This document shows, piece by piece, positions 9,662 through 20,024 of a DNA stretch of 64,000 nt. The notes under the pieces are model-generated. The model saw nothing but the letters and a program-made list of their open reading frames with translations, was not told the DNA's origin and searched no databases. Within the stretch, counting starts at the first letter, position 1, and each line of letters begins with the position of its first letter. Location: the NCBI RefSeq assembly GCF_000956405.1, contig NZ_JYIV01000014.1:21659-85658 (forward strand), written 5' to 3'. The translations under genes and the position numbers were made by a program. The DNA comes from Microbacterium oxydans. GTDB lineage: Bacteria > Actinomycetota > Actinomycetes > Actinomycetales > Microbacteriaceae.

Positions 9662-10347
9662 GCGCCGCACCCCCGCGGGCGAAGCGCACGCCGGCGGCGA
9701 GGAAGGCGACGCGGCGCGGAACCACCAGGCGTCGGCGCAAGCCCGGTGCTCGACGCCAGGCGGCGAATCGCCTCCGGCGCCGGAAGATCGCGCGGCGCCT
9801 GCTGCTGTCGGCCGGTGCGCTCGTCGTGGTCGTCGGCCTCTTCGTCCTGATCCCGCTCGGTCTCGCGCGCGATCCCGCACCGATCTGCATCGACGATCCG
9901 CAGACGTTCCCCGCGGCAGGGATCGAGGGCTGGAGCGGGGAGCAGCTCGTCAACGCCGCCACGATCATCCGCACGGCGGAATCGCTCGGCTTCGGACGCG
10001 ACGGGCAGATCCTCGGTGTGATGACGGCGATGGGCGAGAGCAGCCTGCGCAACATCGACTACGGCGACTGGGAGACGCGCGGATTCACCAACCCCGACGG
10101 CTCGCGCACCACCAGCATCGGACTGTTCCAGCAGCAGGAGTGGTGGGGGAGCGCCGAGCAGAGGATGGATCCGGCAACGGCGACGACGCTGTTCTTCGAC
10201 CGGCTGGGGAGGCTCCCCGACTGGCAGACGATGGAGCCGTCGCACGCGATCCATCGGGTGCAGATCAACACGGACCGCGACTACTACTCCCGGTTCGGGG
10301 CCGACGCCACGGCTGTCGTCGACGCCCTGTCGGGTCCGTGCGAGTGA
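9658..10347 (+). CDS. Membrane-anchored lysozyme/transglycosylase-like protein
   Basis: A 229-residue protein with a strongly basic N-terminus (about 45 residues rich in Arg and Lys) and one membrane anchor (about 47-70). An extracellular domain follows that resembles the lysozyme-like repeat of actinobacterial cell-wall proteins: ESLGFGRDGQILGVMTAMGE followed by SLRN and TSIGLFQQQEWWG. The Glu in MGESSL could be the catalytic acid. The ATGA overlap with the rhomboid gene suggests translational coupling. A peptidoglycan-acting role is inferred; no experimental family is known to me for this exact architecture. Confidence 0.65.
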   Translation: MSAAPPRAKRTPAARKATRRGTTRRRRKPGARRQAANRLRRRKIARRLLLSAGALVVVVGLFVLIPLGLARDPAPICIDDPQTFPAAGIEGWSGEQLVNAATIIRTAESLGFGRDGQILGVMTAMGESSLRNIDYGDWETRGFTNPDGSRTTSIGLFQQQEWWGSAEQRMDPATATTLFFDRLGRLPDWQTMEPSHAIHRVQINTDRDYYSRFGADATAVVDALSGPCE

Positions 10348-10411
10348 TGCCCCGCAATTGATCCGGTGCGACGCTCGGTGCGTTCATGGACGCCGCGCCT
10401 AAGCTGAAGCC

Positions 10412-12556
10412 GTGGCGCAGAGCATCTACATCACCTCGGCCGAAGGCCATACCGGCAAGTCGACGATCGCCCTCGGGGCTCTCGATGCCCTGATGCGCGT
10501 CTCGCCGCGGGTCGGCGTGTTCCGTCCCATCGCCCGGTCGGTCACGGAACGCGACGAGATCCTGGAGCTCCTGCTCGCGCACGACGGGGTGAACCTCGAC
10601 TACGACGACTGCATCGGCGTCACCTACGACGATGTGCGCGCCGATCCCGAGGCCGCGCTGTCGACGGTCGTGGCACGGTTCAAGGCCGTCGAGGCGCAGT
10701 GCGATGCCGTGGTCGTCGTCGGCAGCGACTACACCGATGTGGCGAGCCCAGCCGAGCTCGGCTTCAACGCCAGGATCGCGGCGAACCTCGGTGCGCCGGT
10801 GCTGCTCGTGCTCAGCGGCCGCGACCAGCAGCGTCAGGCCGAGCAGCTCGGGACGACGACGGCGCGTCCCGCTGCGGCGATCGCGCAGATCGCCGCCCTC
10901 GCCCTGTCCGAACTCGCGGAGGAGCGCGCGGAGCTGTTCGCCGTCGCCGTGAACCGCGCCGATCCCGCAGCGCTCGACGACATCGTCACGGCGGTGCACG
11001 CCGCCCTGCCAGCCGCGAGCACGCCGGTGTGGGCGATCCCCGAGGACCGCGCACTGGTCGCGCCCTCGATCCGCGGCATCCTCGCCGCCGTCGACGGGAC
11101 CCTGCTCAAAGGCGATGACGATCGACTGACCAGAGAGGCGCTGACGATCGTCGTCGCTGGTATGTCGATGGTGAACGTGCTGCCGCGGCTGACCGAAGAG
11201 GCCGTCGTGGTGATCCCCGCCGACCGCACAGAGGTGCTGCTGGCCGCGCTGCTCGCCGATTCGTCTGGCACCTTCCCCCGCATCGCCGGCATCATCCTGA
11301 ACGGCCCGTTCCCGCTGCCGGAGCCCATCGTCCAGCTGCTCGACGGCTTCGCATCGTCGGTGCCGATCATCACCACCGATCTGGGTACATACGACACCGC
11401 AGTGCGGGTGATGAGCACCCGCGGCCGCATCTCCGCCGACTCGCGCACACGGTACGACCGCGCGCTCGCCCTCTTCCAGGCCCACGTCGACATCACGGAG
11501 CTCACGGAGCAGCTCGGGCTCGCGGAGGCGCACGTCGTGACGCCGCTGATGTTCCAGTACGGACTCATCGAACGGGCGCGCGCCGACCGCCGCCGCATCG
11601 TGCTGCCGGAGGGGGACGACGACCGCATCCTCCGTGCCGCGGCGACGCTGCTCGCGAGAGAGGTGGCAGATCTGACGATCCTCGGCGACGAGGCGGCCAT
11701 CCGTGCCAGGGCGACCGAACTCGGCATCGACATCGCTGCGGCCCAGGTGCTCAGCCCCAACGATCCCGAGCTCGTCGAGCGCTTCGCCGCGGAGTACGCA
11801 CGGCTGCGGGCGCACAAGGGGATCACCCTCGCTCAGGCTGCCGACACCGTGACCGACGTGTCGTACTTCGGCACCATGATGGTGCATCTCGGACTCGCGG
11901 ACGGCATGGTGTCGGGTGCCGCGCACACCACGGCGCACACCATCCGCCCGTCGTTCGAGATCATCAAGACCAAGCCGGGGGTCAACGTCGTCTCCAGCGT
12001 GTTCCTGATGGCGCTCGCCGATCGGGTGCTCGTCTACGGCGACTGTGCCGTGATCCCCGACCCCACGAGCGAGCAGCTCGCCGACATCGCGGTCTCATCG
12101 GCGACGACCGCCCGGCAGTTCGGCATCGATCCGCGGGTGGCGATGCTGTCGTACTCGACGGGGGAGTCCGGCTCCGGCGCAGATGTCGACAAGGTGCGCG
12201 CGGCCACCGCTCTCGTGCGCGAGCGCGCCCCCGAGCTGCCTGTCGAAGGCCCGATCCAGTACGACGCGGCGGCGGACGCGGCTGTGGCCAAGGCCAAGCT
12301 CCCCGACTCGGCCGTGGCGGGCAGGGCGACCGTGTTCGTGTTCCCCGACCTCAACACCGGGAACAACACGTACAAGGCCGTGCAGCGGTCGGCCGGTGCC
12401 GTCGCGATCGGACCGGTGCTGCAGGGCCTCAACAAGCCCATCAACGACCTCTCCCGAGGTGCGCTCGTCGCCGACATCGTCAACACGGTGGCGATCACGG
12501 CCATCCAGGCGCAGGGAGCGGAGCGCACGACAGAGCAGACGGGGAACCCGGCATGA
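10412..12556 (+). CDS. pta: Phosphate acetyltransferase (long form)
   Basis: A 714-residue protein of the long Pta type. It has an N-terminal AAA/dethiobiotin-synthase-like domain beginning SAEGHTGKSTIALG, a central DRTGG domain, and the C-terminal catalytic domain starting near residue 390 (RIVLPEGDDDRILRA). Within the catalytic domain lie SYSTGESGSGADVDKV and FPDLNTGNNTYKAVQRSA, typical acetyl-CoA and phosphate site motifs. It converts acetyl-CoA and phosphate to acetyl phosphate. Its stop overlaps the ackA start by 4 bp, so the two are made together. The GTG start at 10412 gives the expected N-terminus. Confidence 0.96.
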   Translation: MAQSIYITSAEGHTGKSTIALGALDALMRVSPRVGVFRPIARSVTERDEILELLLAHDGVNLDYDDCIGVTYDDVRADPEAALSTVVARFKAVEAQCDAVVVVGSDYTDVASPAELGFNARIAANLGAPVLLVLSGRDQQRQAEQLGTTTARPAAAIAQIAALALSELAEERAELFAVAVNRADPAALDDIVTAVHAALPAASTPVWAIPEDRALVAPSIRGILAAVDGTLLKGDDDRLTREALTIVVAGMSMVNVLPRLTEEAVVVIPADRTEVLLAALLADSSGTFPRIAGIILNGPFPLPEPIVQLLDGFASSVPIITTDLGTYDTAVRVMSTRGRISADSRTRYDRALALFQAHVDITELTEQLGLAEAHVVTPLMFQYGLIERARADRRRIVLPEGDDDRILRAAATLLAREVADLTILGDEAAIRARATELGIDIAAAQVLSPNDPELVERFAAEYARLRAHKGITLAQAADTVTDVSYFGTMMVHLGLADGMVSGAAHTTAHTIRPSFEIIKTKPGVNVVSSVFLMALADRVLVYGDCAVIPDPTSEQLADIAVSSATTARQFGIDPRVAMLSYSTGESGSGADVDKVRAATALVRERAPELPVEGPIQYDAAADAAVAKAKLPDSAVAGRATVFVFPDLNTGNNTYKAVQRSAGAVAIGPVLQGLNKPINDLSRGALVADIVNTVAITAIQAQGAERTTEQTGNPA

Positions 12557-13773
12557 GCGCCATCCTGGTCATCAACAGCGGATCCTCCTCGCTGAAGTAC
12601 AGCCTGATCGACATCGAGCAGGAGAACCTGCTGGCGAGCGGACTGATCGAGCGCATCGGTCAGGAGAGCAGCCCGGTCGCACACACCGTGCGTCCCGCCG
12701 TCGACGGCGATGCCGTGCCGACGATGGTCGATGCCACCTTCCGCAGCGACCGGCCGATCGCCGACCACGCCGAGGCGTTCGAGGTGATGCGCGAGCAGTT
12801 CGCCGCTCACGGCCCCTCGCTCGACGAGCACCGCCCCGTCGCGGTCGGGCATCGCGTGGTCCACGGCGGTGCGCGCTTCTACGCGCCGACCCTGATCGAC
12901 GCCGACGTGGAGCGCCAGATCGACGAGCTCGCGGTGCTCGCGCCGCTGCACAACCCCGCGAACCTCGCCGGCATCCGTGCCGCGCGGGCCGTGTTCGACG
13001 AGGTGCCGCACGTCGCGGTGTTCGACACCGCCTTCCACCAGACGCTCCCGCCCGCCGCCTACACCTATGCGATCGACGCCGCGCTCGCCGCGGAGCATCG
13101 GGTGCGGCGCTACGGCTTCCACGGCACGAGTCACCAGTACGTGAGCGAGTCTGCCGCCGCGTTCCTCGGCCGTGACATCTCCGAGCTCCGTCAGCTGGTG
13201 TTCCACCTCGGCAACGGCGCGTCGGTGACCGCGATCGACGGCGGCCGGTCGGTGGAGACCTCGATGGGCCTCACGCCGCTCGAGGGCCTGGTCATGGGGA
13301 CGCGCTCCGGAGACATCGACCCGGCGGCGCTCGTGCACCTGTCGCGCCGTGCCGGCCTGTCGATCGACGACCTCGACTCGCTGCTCAACACCCGCAGCGG
13401 TCTCGCCGGCCTCGCGGGGCGCAGTGACATGCGCGACATCCTCGCCGGTGTCGAGGCAGAGGACGACGCGGCGATCCTCGCCTTCGACGTCTACGTGCAC
13501 CGCCTGCGTGCGTACGCGGGTGCCTACATCGCACAGCTCGGCGGAGTGGACGTCATCGCGTTCACGGCCGGTGTGGGCGAGAACGCGGCCCCGGTGCGTG
13601 CAGCGGCCATGGCGACACTCGGGTTCGCCGGAGTGGAGATCGACGGGGCGAGGAACGAGGCGCGCGAGCGGGGCATCCGCCGCATCTCCACGGATGCGTC
13701 CCGCGTCACGGTGCTGGTGGTGCCCACCGACGAGGAACTGCAGATCGCCAGGCAGACGGCCGAGCTGCTCTGA
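12553..13773 (+). CDS. ackA: Acetate kinase
   Basis: This 406-residue ASKHA kinase starts VINSGSSSLKYSLI, the family phosphate-binding signature. It also has GHRVVHGG, FDTAFHQTLP, RRYGFHGTSHQYV and HLGNGASVTAI, all expected in acetate kinase. It interconverts acetyl phosphate and acetate with ATP formation, completing the Pta-AckA route. It is translationally coupled to pta. It ends about 110 bp before the phosphatase gene, where a new transcript could begin. Confidence 0.97.
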   Translation: MSAILVINSGSSSLKYSLIDIEQENLLASGLIERIGQESSPVAHTVRPAVDGDAVPTMVDATFRSDRPIADHAEAFEVMREQFAAHGPSLDEHRPVAVGHRVVHGGARFYAPTLIDADVERQIDELAVLAPLHNPANLAGIRAARAVFDEVPHVAVFDTAFHQTLPPAAYTYAIDAALAAEHRVRRYGFHGTSHQYVSESAAAFLGRDISELRQLVFHLGNGASVTAIDGGRSVETSMGLTPLEGLVMGTRSGDIDPAALVHLSRRAGLSIDDLDSLLNTRSGLAGLAGRSDMRDILAGVEAEDDAAILAFDVYVHRLRAYAGAYIAQLGGVDVIAFTAGVGENAAPVRAAAMATLGFAGVEIDGARNEARERGIRRISTDASRVTVLVVPTDEELQIARQTAELL

Positions 13774-13885
13774 TCGCTTCTCTGATCCTTCCGCGGGGGT
13801 TACCCCGTGGCGCGTCACCGCATTACGCTTGCACAGTGGCACGGAGAGGTGCCGGCCCGACGATCGCCCTTCTCCTGGAGGCTCT

Positions 13886-14644
13886 GTGCCCGAAGCACTG
13901 CCCGACCTGTTCCACGCTGACGGCGTGCTGTTCGACCTCGACGGTGTGCTGACACCCACGGCTGAGGTGCACATGCGCGCGTGGAAGGCGGTCTTCGACG
14001 ACGTGTTCGCGCGATGGGGCATCACTCCGCCGTACACCGACGCCGACTACTACGACTACGTCGACGGCAAGAAGCGCTACGACGGCGTGGCCAGCCTGAT
14101 GCGCAGTCGCAACGTCGAGCTGCCCTGGGGCGACGTCGACGACGACCCCTCGGCCGAGACGGTGTGCGGCATCGGCAACCGCAAGAACGCCGCGTTCGCC
14201 GCGTCGCTGCGCGGTCAGGGCATCGCCGCGTACCCCGGTTCGCTCGCCCTCGTCGAGGCGCTGCATGCGGCAGGCATCCCGCTCGGCGTGGTCTCGAGCT
14301 CCAAGAACGCCGAAGAGGTCCTCGGTGCCGCCGGCATCCGCTCCTTCTTCCGCATCGTGGTCGACGGCGTCGTCGCCGAGCGCGATGGTCTGGCCTCCAA
14401 GCCCGCGGCCGACATGTTCGCCGCCGGTGCGACCGCCCTCGGTGTCGACCCGGCCCGCGCCGTCGCCGTCGAGGACGCCACGTCCGGTGCTGCTTCCGCT
14501 GCCGCAGCCGGCTTCGCGACCGTGGTCGGCGTCGACCGGGGCACGGGCGCAGACGCCCTCCGCGCCGCCGGCGCGACCGTCGTCGTCGACGACCTCGCCC
14601 TCCTTCTTCCCGCTTCCCGCACCGAGACCCCGGAGTCCGCATGA
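13886..14644 (+). CDS. HAD-family phosphatase, beta-phosphoglucomutase type
   Basis: A 252-residue HAD protein with the nucleophile motif FDLDGVLTP (Asp17 and Asp19), the cap signature DYYDYVDGKKRYDGVASLM, motif II SSSKNA, and motif IV VEDATSGAASAAAAGF. Proteins like this coupled to GH65 enzymes are usually beta-phosphoglucomutases, which convert beta-glucose 1-phosphate to glucose 6-phosphate. The GTG start at 13886 follows a CTGGAGG ribosome site. The stop overlaps the GH65 start as ATGA, so the pair is likely one functional unit. Confidence 0.85.
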   Translation: MPEALPDLFHADGVLFDLDGVLTPTAEVHMRAWKAVFDDVFARWGITPPYTDADYYDYVDGKKRYDGVASLMRSRNVELPWGDVDDDPSAETVCGIGNRKNAAFAASLRGQGIAAYPGSLALVEALHAAGIPLGVVSSSKNAEEVLGAAGIRSFFRIVVDGVVAERDGLASKPAADMFAAGATALGVDPARAVAVEDATSGAASAAAAGFATVVGVDRGTGADALRAAGATVVVDDLALLLPASRTETPESA

Positions 14645-17148
14645 TCGACCGCGACCGCTTCCCCGTCGACCCGTGGCGTCTGATCGACACGCACTATTCG
14701 GAGGAGGGCGTCGGCGAGACGCTGTTCTCCGTCGGCAACGGCTACCTCGGCGTGCGCGGCAATCACATCGAGGGCCGTGGCGCCCAGGAGCACGGCACCT
14801 TCATCAACGGACTGCACGAGACGTGGCCGATCCGTCATGCCGAGCAGGCCTACGGCTTCGCCGAGGTCGGGCAGACGATCGTCAACGCACCGGATGCCAA
14901 GGTCATGCGCGTGTACGTCGACGACGAGCCGATCTCGCTCGACGACGCCGATGTGCGCGAGTACCGCCGCACCCTCGACCTCCGCACCGGCGTGCTCGAG
15001 CGCTTCGTGGTGTGGGAGACGCCGTCGGGCAAGCGCGTGCGCATGCGCGACGAGCGCATCGTGAGCTTCGAGGAGCGTCACCTCGCGGTGCTGCGCCTCG
15101 AGGTCGTGGTGGAGAACTCCGACGCCCCGGTCACGATCAGCTGCCAGCTGCTGAACAGGCAGGACGGCGCAGGGGTGTACGCCGGCACACCGATCGGCAC
15201 GAAGGCCGAGGCCTTCGACCCCCGCAAGGCCGAGAAGATCGCCGACCGCGTGCTGGAACCGGCCGAGCACTGGCAGGACGGCCTGCGCTCCGCGCTGTCC
15301 TACCGCGTCGCCGATTCGGGGATGACGGTCGCGGTGGTCGCCGACCACATCGTCGAGACCGAGAACGAGTACAACGCCCGCACGCTCGTGGAGCCCGACA
15401 TCGCCAAGAACGTCTTCCGCGTGCAGGCGAAGGCCGGTGTGCCGATCACGGTGACCAAGCTCGTCAGCTACCACACGTCGCGGGGGGTGCCGCCGCGGGA
15501 GCTCGTCGACCGCTGCCGGCGGACCCTCGATCGCGCTGCGGACGAGGGCGTCGAGTCCGTGTTCCGTCGCCAGAGGGAGTGGCTGGACGCGTTCTGGGAC
15601 CGGAGCGACGTGCAGATCGGCGGACGCGACGACCTGCAGCAGGCCACCCGCTGGTGCCTGTTCCAGCTCGCGCAGGCCTCGGCTCGCGCCGATGGCGCCG
15701 GGGTGCCGGCCAAGGGCGTCTCCGGATCGGGATACAGCGGCCACTACTTCTGGGACACCGAGATCTACGTGCTCCCCTTCCTCACCTACACGTCACCGCG
15801 GTGGGCCTACAACGCCCTCCGCGCGCGCGTGGGGATGCTTCCGGCCGCACGACGCAGGGCGGCGCAGCTCAACGAGGCGGGAGCGTTGTTCCCGTGGCGC
15901 ACGATCAACGGCGAGGAGGCCTCCGCCTACTACGCAGCCGGCACCGCGCAGTACCACATCAACGCCGATATCAGCTTCGCACTCGGCAAGTACGTGCGTG
16001 CCACCGGCGACGAGGAGTTCCTGCGCCGAGAGGGCGCGGACATCGCGATCGAGACCGCTCGGCTGTGGGCGACGCTCGGGTTCTGGCGCGCTTCGCGTCT
16101 GGTCGAGGAGACCGGCGCGGGCGACGGGATCGATACGTTCCACATCCACGGTGTCACGGGACCGGACGAGTACACGACGGTCGTGAACGACAACCTCTAC
16201 ACGAACGTCATGGCACGCTACAACCTCCGCTACGCAGCCAAGGTGGTGCGTGAGATCCGCGAGAGCTATCCCGACGACTACGTCAAGCTGGTCGATCGCA
16301 CGGGCCTCGGTCCCGGAGAGGCCGAGGCCTGGGACCGCGCGGCCGAGGCGATGTACATCCCCTACAGCGAAGGGCTCGGCATCCACCCGCAGGACTCGCT
16401 GTTCCTCGAGCGGGAGGTCTGGGACCTCGCCAACACCCCGGCCGAGCAGCGTCCGCTCCTGCTGCACTTCCACCCCCTGGTCATCTACCGGTTCCAGGTG
16501 CTCAAGCAGGCCGACGTCGTGCTCGCACTGTTCCTGCAGGGCAATCACTTCACGCCCGAGGAGAAGAAGGCGGACTTCGACTACTACGACCCGCTCACCA
16601 CCGGCGACTCCACCCTGTCGGCCGTCGTGCAGTCGATCCTGGCGGCCGAGGTGGGGTACCAGGACCTCGCGCAGAAGTACTTCGAGCAGTCGCTGTTCGT
16701 CGACCTGCACGACCTGCACCACAACGCGGCCGACGGTGTGCACGTGGCGTCGGCCGGTGGGGTGTGGACGGCGCTGGTGTGCGGCTTCGGCGGCATGCGA
16801 GACTACGCCGGCGACCTCAGCTTCGACCCGCGGCTGCCTGCCGGATGGCCGTCGCTGTCGTTCCCGCTGCAGTGGCAGGGGTCGACGTTGCGGGTGACGG
16901 TGACGAAGGACGAGCTCCGCGTGGAGGTGCGCAACGGACCGCCCGTGCCCTTCAGCGTGCGGGACACGGCCTACATCGCCACGGTGGAGGATGAGGTCGT
17001 CGTGCCGCTCGCCGATCAGGGTCCGCTGATCCCCGGACGGCCTACCCTCCGGCAGTTCGCCGACGCCCGACGCGAGGACGGGACGCGTATGTCGGCGTCC
17101 GTTCCGGTGATCACCACGGCGATCCCGGTGATCGAACCGATCGACTGA
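14641..17148 (+). CDS. Glycoside hydrolase family 65 phosphorylase
   Basis: An 835-residue GH65 protein of the usual length. It has the N-terminal beta-sandwich (about 1-280), a helical linker, the (alpha/alpha)6 barrel containing GYFWD-type sequence (SGHYFWDTEIYVLPFL), and the likely general-acid Glu510 in GVTGPDEYTTVVNDN. KQADVVLALFLQG and TTGDSTLSAVVQS are further family landmarks. GH65 phosphorylases split maltose, trehalose or kojibiose to glucose and beta-glucose 1-phosphate; the specific sugar cannot be read from sequence. The coupled phosphoglucomutase supports phosphorolysis rather than hydrolysis. Confidence 0.92.
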   Translation: MIDRDRFPVDPWRLIDTHYSEEGVGETLFSVGNGYLGVRGNHIEGRGAQEHGTFINGLHETWPIRHAEQAYGFAEVGQTIVNAPDAKVMRVYVDDEPISLDDADVREYRRTLDLRTGVLERFVVWETPSGKRVRMRDERIVSFEERHLAVLRLEVVVENSDAPVTISCQLLNRQDGAGVYAGTPIGTKAEAFDPRKAEKIADRVLEPAEHWQDGLRSALSYRVADSGMTVAVVADHIVETENEYNARTLVEPDIAKNVFRVQAKAGVPITVTKLVSYHTSRGVPPRELVDRCRRTLDRAADEGVESVFRRQREWLDAFWDRSDVQIGGRDDLQQATRWCLFQLAQASARADGAGVPAKGVSGSGYSGHYFWDTEIYVLPFLTYTSPRWAYNALRARVGMLPAARRRAAQLNEAGALFPWRTINGEEASAYYAAGTAQYHINADISFALGKYVRATGDEEFLRREGADIAIETARLWATLGFWRASRLVEETGAGDGIDTFHIHGVTGPDEYTTVVNDNLYTNVMARYNLRYAAKVVREIRESYPDDYVKLVDRTGLGPGEAEAWDRAAEAMYIPYSEGLGIHPQDSLFLEREVWDLANTPAEQRPLLLHFHPLVIYRFQVLKQADVVLALFLQGNHFTPEEKKADFDYYDPLTTGDSTLSAVVQSILAAEVGYQDLAQKYFEQSLFVDLHDLHHNAADGVHVASAGGVWTALVCGFGGMRDYAGDLSFDPRLPAGWPSLSFPLQWQGSTLRVTVTKDELRVEVRNGPPVPFSVRDTAYIATVEDEVVVPLADQGPLIPGRPTLRQFADARREDGTRMSASVPVITTAIPVIEPID

Positions 17149-17190
17149 CCGCTCGGCCCGCCGAAGGTCGGTGGCACGCCGTAGGCTGTT

Positions 17191-19431
17191 GTGGTGACCA
17201 CAGCCCTCTACCGCCGCTACCGCCCCGAAGCATTCGGCGAGATGATCGGGCAGTCTCAGGTGACCGATCCTCTGATGACGGCGCTGCGAGGTGACAGGGT
17301 CGGCCACGCCTACCTGTTCTCCGGTCCCCGCGGGTGCGGGAAGACGACGTCTGCGCGCATCCTCGCGCGGTGCCTGAACTGTGCCGAGGGGCCGACCGAC
17401 GTGCCCTGCGGAGTCTGCCCGAGCTGCGTCGAGCTGTCGCGCGCCGGCGGTGGATCGCTCGACGTCGTCGAGATCGACGCCGCGAGCCACAACGGCGTCG
17501 ACGACGCGCGCGACCTGCGTGAGCGGGCCACCTTCGCCCCGAGCCGCGACCGCTACAAGATCTTCATCCTCGACGAGGCGCACATGGTGACGCCCCAGGG
17601 CTTCAACGCGCTGCTGAAGCTCGTCGAAGAGCCGCCGGAGCACGTCAAGTTCATCTTCGCGACCACCGAGCCCGAGAAGGTGCTCGGCACCATCCGCTCG
17701 CGCACCCACCACTATCCGTTCCGACTCGTGCCGCCTGCGGCGATGCTCGAGTACGTCGCCAAGCTGTGCGCCGAGGAGGGCGTGATCGTCGAGCAGGGTG
17801 TGCTCCCGCTCGTGGTCCGTGCGGGTGGCGGTTCGCCGCGTGACACCCTCTCGCTCCTCGACCAGCTGATCGCCGGGTCGGACGCGCCGGCCGGGTCCGA
17901 GACGGTCACGGTGGGCTACGCGCGCGCCGTCGCCCTGCTCGGATACACGCACGCTGCACTGCTCGACGAGATCGTCGACGCGCTCGCGGCCGGCGACGCC
18001 GCATCCGCCTTCCCCGCGATCGACCGCGTGGTGCAGACCGGCCAGGACCCTCGCCGCTTCGTCGACGACCTGCTCGAGCGTCTGCGCGACCTCATCGTGA
18101 TCGCGGCGGTCGGGCCTGGAGCTTCCGCCGTCCTGCGCGGGGTCGCGGAAGACGACCTGGAGCGCATGCGGGCTCAGGCCGACGCATTCGGCTCCGCCCG
18201 CCTCTCGCGCACGGCCGATGTGGTCAGCGCCGCCCTCGACGACATGTCCGGTGCCACGTCGCCGCGGCTGCACCTCGAGCTCATGGTCGCGCGCGTGCTC
18301 GCCGGAGCGACCGACACCGCTGCGTCGGCGCCCGTGGCTGGAGGCGAGCGCGCGGCGACGGCGTCCGTCCGTTCGACCGCTGCTCCGGCCGTGGCAGCTC
18401 CAGCACCGGCGGCAGCAGCACCGGCTGCACCCGCGGCTGCTCCGTCCGCCCCTGCCGTTGCAGCACCAGAGCCCGCAGCCGCGGAGTCCGCCCGTGCCGA
18501 GTCCGTCCCTGCCGGCGAGCAGGTCGCAGGCGATGCCACCGGCACCGCTCCCGAGACGGCGGCACCCGAGCCCGCCGTCCCGCAGGGGCCGGTCACCTTC
18601 GAACGGATCCGCGCAGCATGGCCCGCGGTGCTCACGCGTCTCGAGAGCATCAGCCGCACGTCCTGGTTGCTGGCCACGGCCGTGCAGCCGCTGGCGTATG
18701 TCACCGAGACCGAGGTGCTGACGCTCGGATTCACCAGCCAGCACGACGTCGCGAAGTTCAAGGGCACGACCCCCGGCTCCGGTCCCTCCGATCATCTGCG
18801 GTCGGCGATCGAGAACGAGCTCGGCGTCCGGGTGAAGTACCTGCCCGCGCCGATGCCGGCGGGAGGCGCCCCGCGCCAGCCCTCGTCGTCCGGGGCGTCG
18901 GCCCCGGCGGAGGCCGCTCCCGCATCGGAGCCTGCGTCAGCGGGTTCTCCTCGTTCGCAGGTCCGCGGTGCTTCCGCCTCCACCGTGACGGAGTGGGCTG
19001 TCGCACCGATCCCGACCGCGACCGAGAGTCCGGTGCGCGAGGCTCCGGCCCCGACGGCACCCCTCGCCGTCGACGACGAGCCGGAAGAGGTCGAGGCGGC
19101 TGCTTCGGCCCCTGCTCCTCCTTCCGACGGCGCCGTAGACCGGGACGAGCCCCCGCTGCCCGGTGATGACGAGGCTCCGGCCTTCGACGACGAGCCGCCG
19201 TACGACCCTTCTTACGAGCCGCCCGCAGAGTCGTCGCCACCGCGTCAGGCCCCTCCCGCGCGGTCCGCGCCGCAGACGCAGCGCACGGCCGCCGCCACCC
19301 CTCCGGTCGTCGTCGAGCGCCAGCCCTCCGCCGGGGGAGTGCAGCGCTACGGTGAGGCCGTGATCCGCCAGGTGCTCGGCGCGACGTTCGTGCGCGAAGA
19401 GCCCTACGAGCCCCCGACGAGGTTCTCCTGA
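17191..19431 (+). CDS. dnaX: DNA polymerase III subunit gamma/tau
   Basis: A 746-residue clamp-loader subunit. Near the N-terminus it has [15 protein letters not shown], Walker [13 protein letters not shown], a zinc-binding Cys set (CLNC...PCGVCPSC) and Walker [10 protein letters not shown]. The middle is an Ala/Pro-rich linker (about 370-470), then a tau-like domain (about 475-560) and a second acidic and Pro-rich linker before a conserved end ([16 protein letters not shown]). GTG starts at 17191 and 17194 are equally possible. I see no slippery heptamer suggesting a gamma frameshift. The stop shares its last base with the recR start. Confidence 0.96.
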   Translation: MVTTALYRRYRPEAFGEMIGQSQVTDPLMTALRGDRVGHAYLFSGPRGCGKTTSARILARCLNCAEGPTDVPCGVCPSCVELSRAGGGSLDVVEIDAASHNGVDDARDLRERATFAPSRDRYKIFILDEAHMVTPQGFNALLKLVEEPPEHVKFIFATTEPEKVLGTIRSRTHHYPFRLVPPAAMLEYVAKLCAEEGVIVEQGVLPLVVRAGGGSPRDTLSLLDQLIAGSDAPAGSETVTVGYARAVALLGYTHAALLDEIVDALAAGDAASAFPAIDRVVQTGQDPRRFVDDLLERLRDLIVIAAVGPGASAVLRGVAEDDLERMRAQADAFGSARLSRTADVVSAALDDMSGATSPRLHLELMVARVLAGATDTAASAPVAGGERAATASVRSTAAPAVAAPAPAAAAPAAPAAAPSAPAVAAPEPAAAESARAESVPAGEQVAGDATGTAPETAAPEPAVPQGPVTFERIRAAWPAVLTRLESISRTSWLLATAVQPLAYVTETEVLTLGFTSQHDVAKFKGTTPGSGPSDHLRSAIENELGVRVKYLPAPMPAGGAPRQPSSSGASAPAEAAPASEPASAGSPRSQVRGASASTVTEWAVAPIPTATESPVREAPAPTAPLAVDDEPEEVEAAASAPAPPSDGAVDRDEPPLPGDDEAPAFDDEPPYDPSYEPPAESSPPRQAPPARSAPQTQRTAAATPPVVVERQPSAGGVQRYGEAVIRQVLGATFVREEPYEPPTRFS

Positions 19432-20024
19432 TGTATGACGGCATCGTCCAAGAGCTGATCGACGAGTTCGGGCGGCTTCCCGGTATCGGTCCCAAGTCCG
19501 CCCAGCGGATCGCGTTCCACATCCTGCAGACGCCGACGTTCGATGTCGCGCGTCTCGCCGAGCTGCTCGGCGAGATCCGTACCCGCGTGCGGTTCTGCGA
19601 GATCTGCGGCAACGTCGCAGAACAGGATCGCTGCGCCATCTGCCGCGACCCGCGTCGCAGCCAGGCCCTGATCTGCGTGGTCGAAGACGCGAAGGACGTC
19701 GCGGCGATCGAGCGCACGAGGGAGTTCCGCGGGCTCTACCACGTACTCGGTGGAGCCATTAGCCCCATCGCCGGCATCGGTCCGGACGATCTGCGCATCG
19801 CCCAGCTGATGACACGCCTCGCCGACGGCACGGTGCAGGAGGTCATCCTCGCCACCAACCCGAACCTCGAGGGAGAGGCCACCGCGAGCTATCTCAGCCG
19901 TCTGCTCACGACGATGCAGATCACGGTCTCCCGCCTCGCGTCCGGTCTGCCCGTCGGCGGCGACCTCGAGTATGCCGACGAGGTCACCCTCGGCCGTGCC
20001 TTCGAGGGCCGGCGCGTCCTGTGA
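19431..20024 (+). CDS. recR: Recombination mediator RecR
   Basis: This 197-residue protein has all RecR parts: the helix-hairpin-helix [20 protein letters not shown], the C4 zinc finger [21 protein letters not shown], and a Toprim domain with [10 protein letters not shown] and [13 protein letters not shown]. RecR works with RecO (and RecF) to load RecA at single-strand gaps. The dnaX-recR order is conserved in bacteria. The start shares one base with the dnaX stop, and its own stop overlaps the transporter start by 4 bp. Confidence 0.97.
   Translation: MYDGIVQELIDEFGRLPGIGPKSAQRIAFHILQTPTFDVARLAELLGEIRTRVRFCEICGNVAEQDRCAICRDPRRSQALICVVEDAKDVAAIERTREFRGLYHVLGGAISPIAGIGPDDLRIAQLMTRLADGTVQEVILATNPNLEGEATASYLSRLLTTMQITVSRLASGLPVGGDLEYADEVTLGRAFEGRRVL

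Noticed and set aside
15793..18795. A 1000-codon minus-strand frame opposite GH65 and dnaX
   Set aside because: It has no domains and spans two intact conserved genes on the other strand.
17191..19431. Programmed frameshift in dnaX
   Set aside because: No A-rich slippery heptamer is visible, and the frame is continuous to a conserved end.
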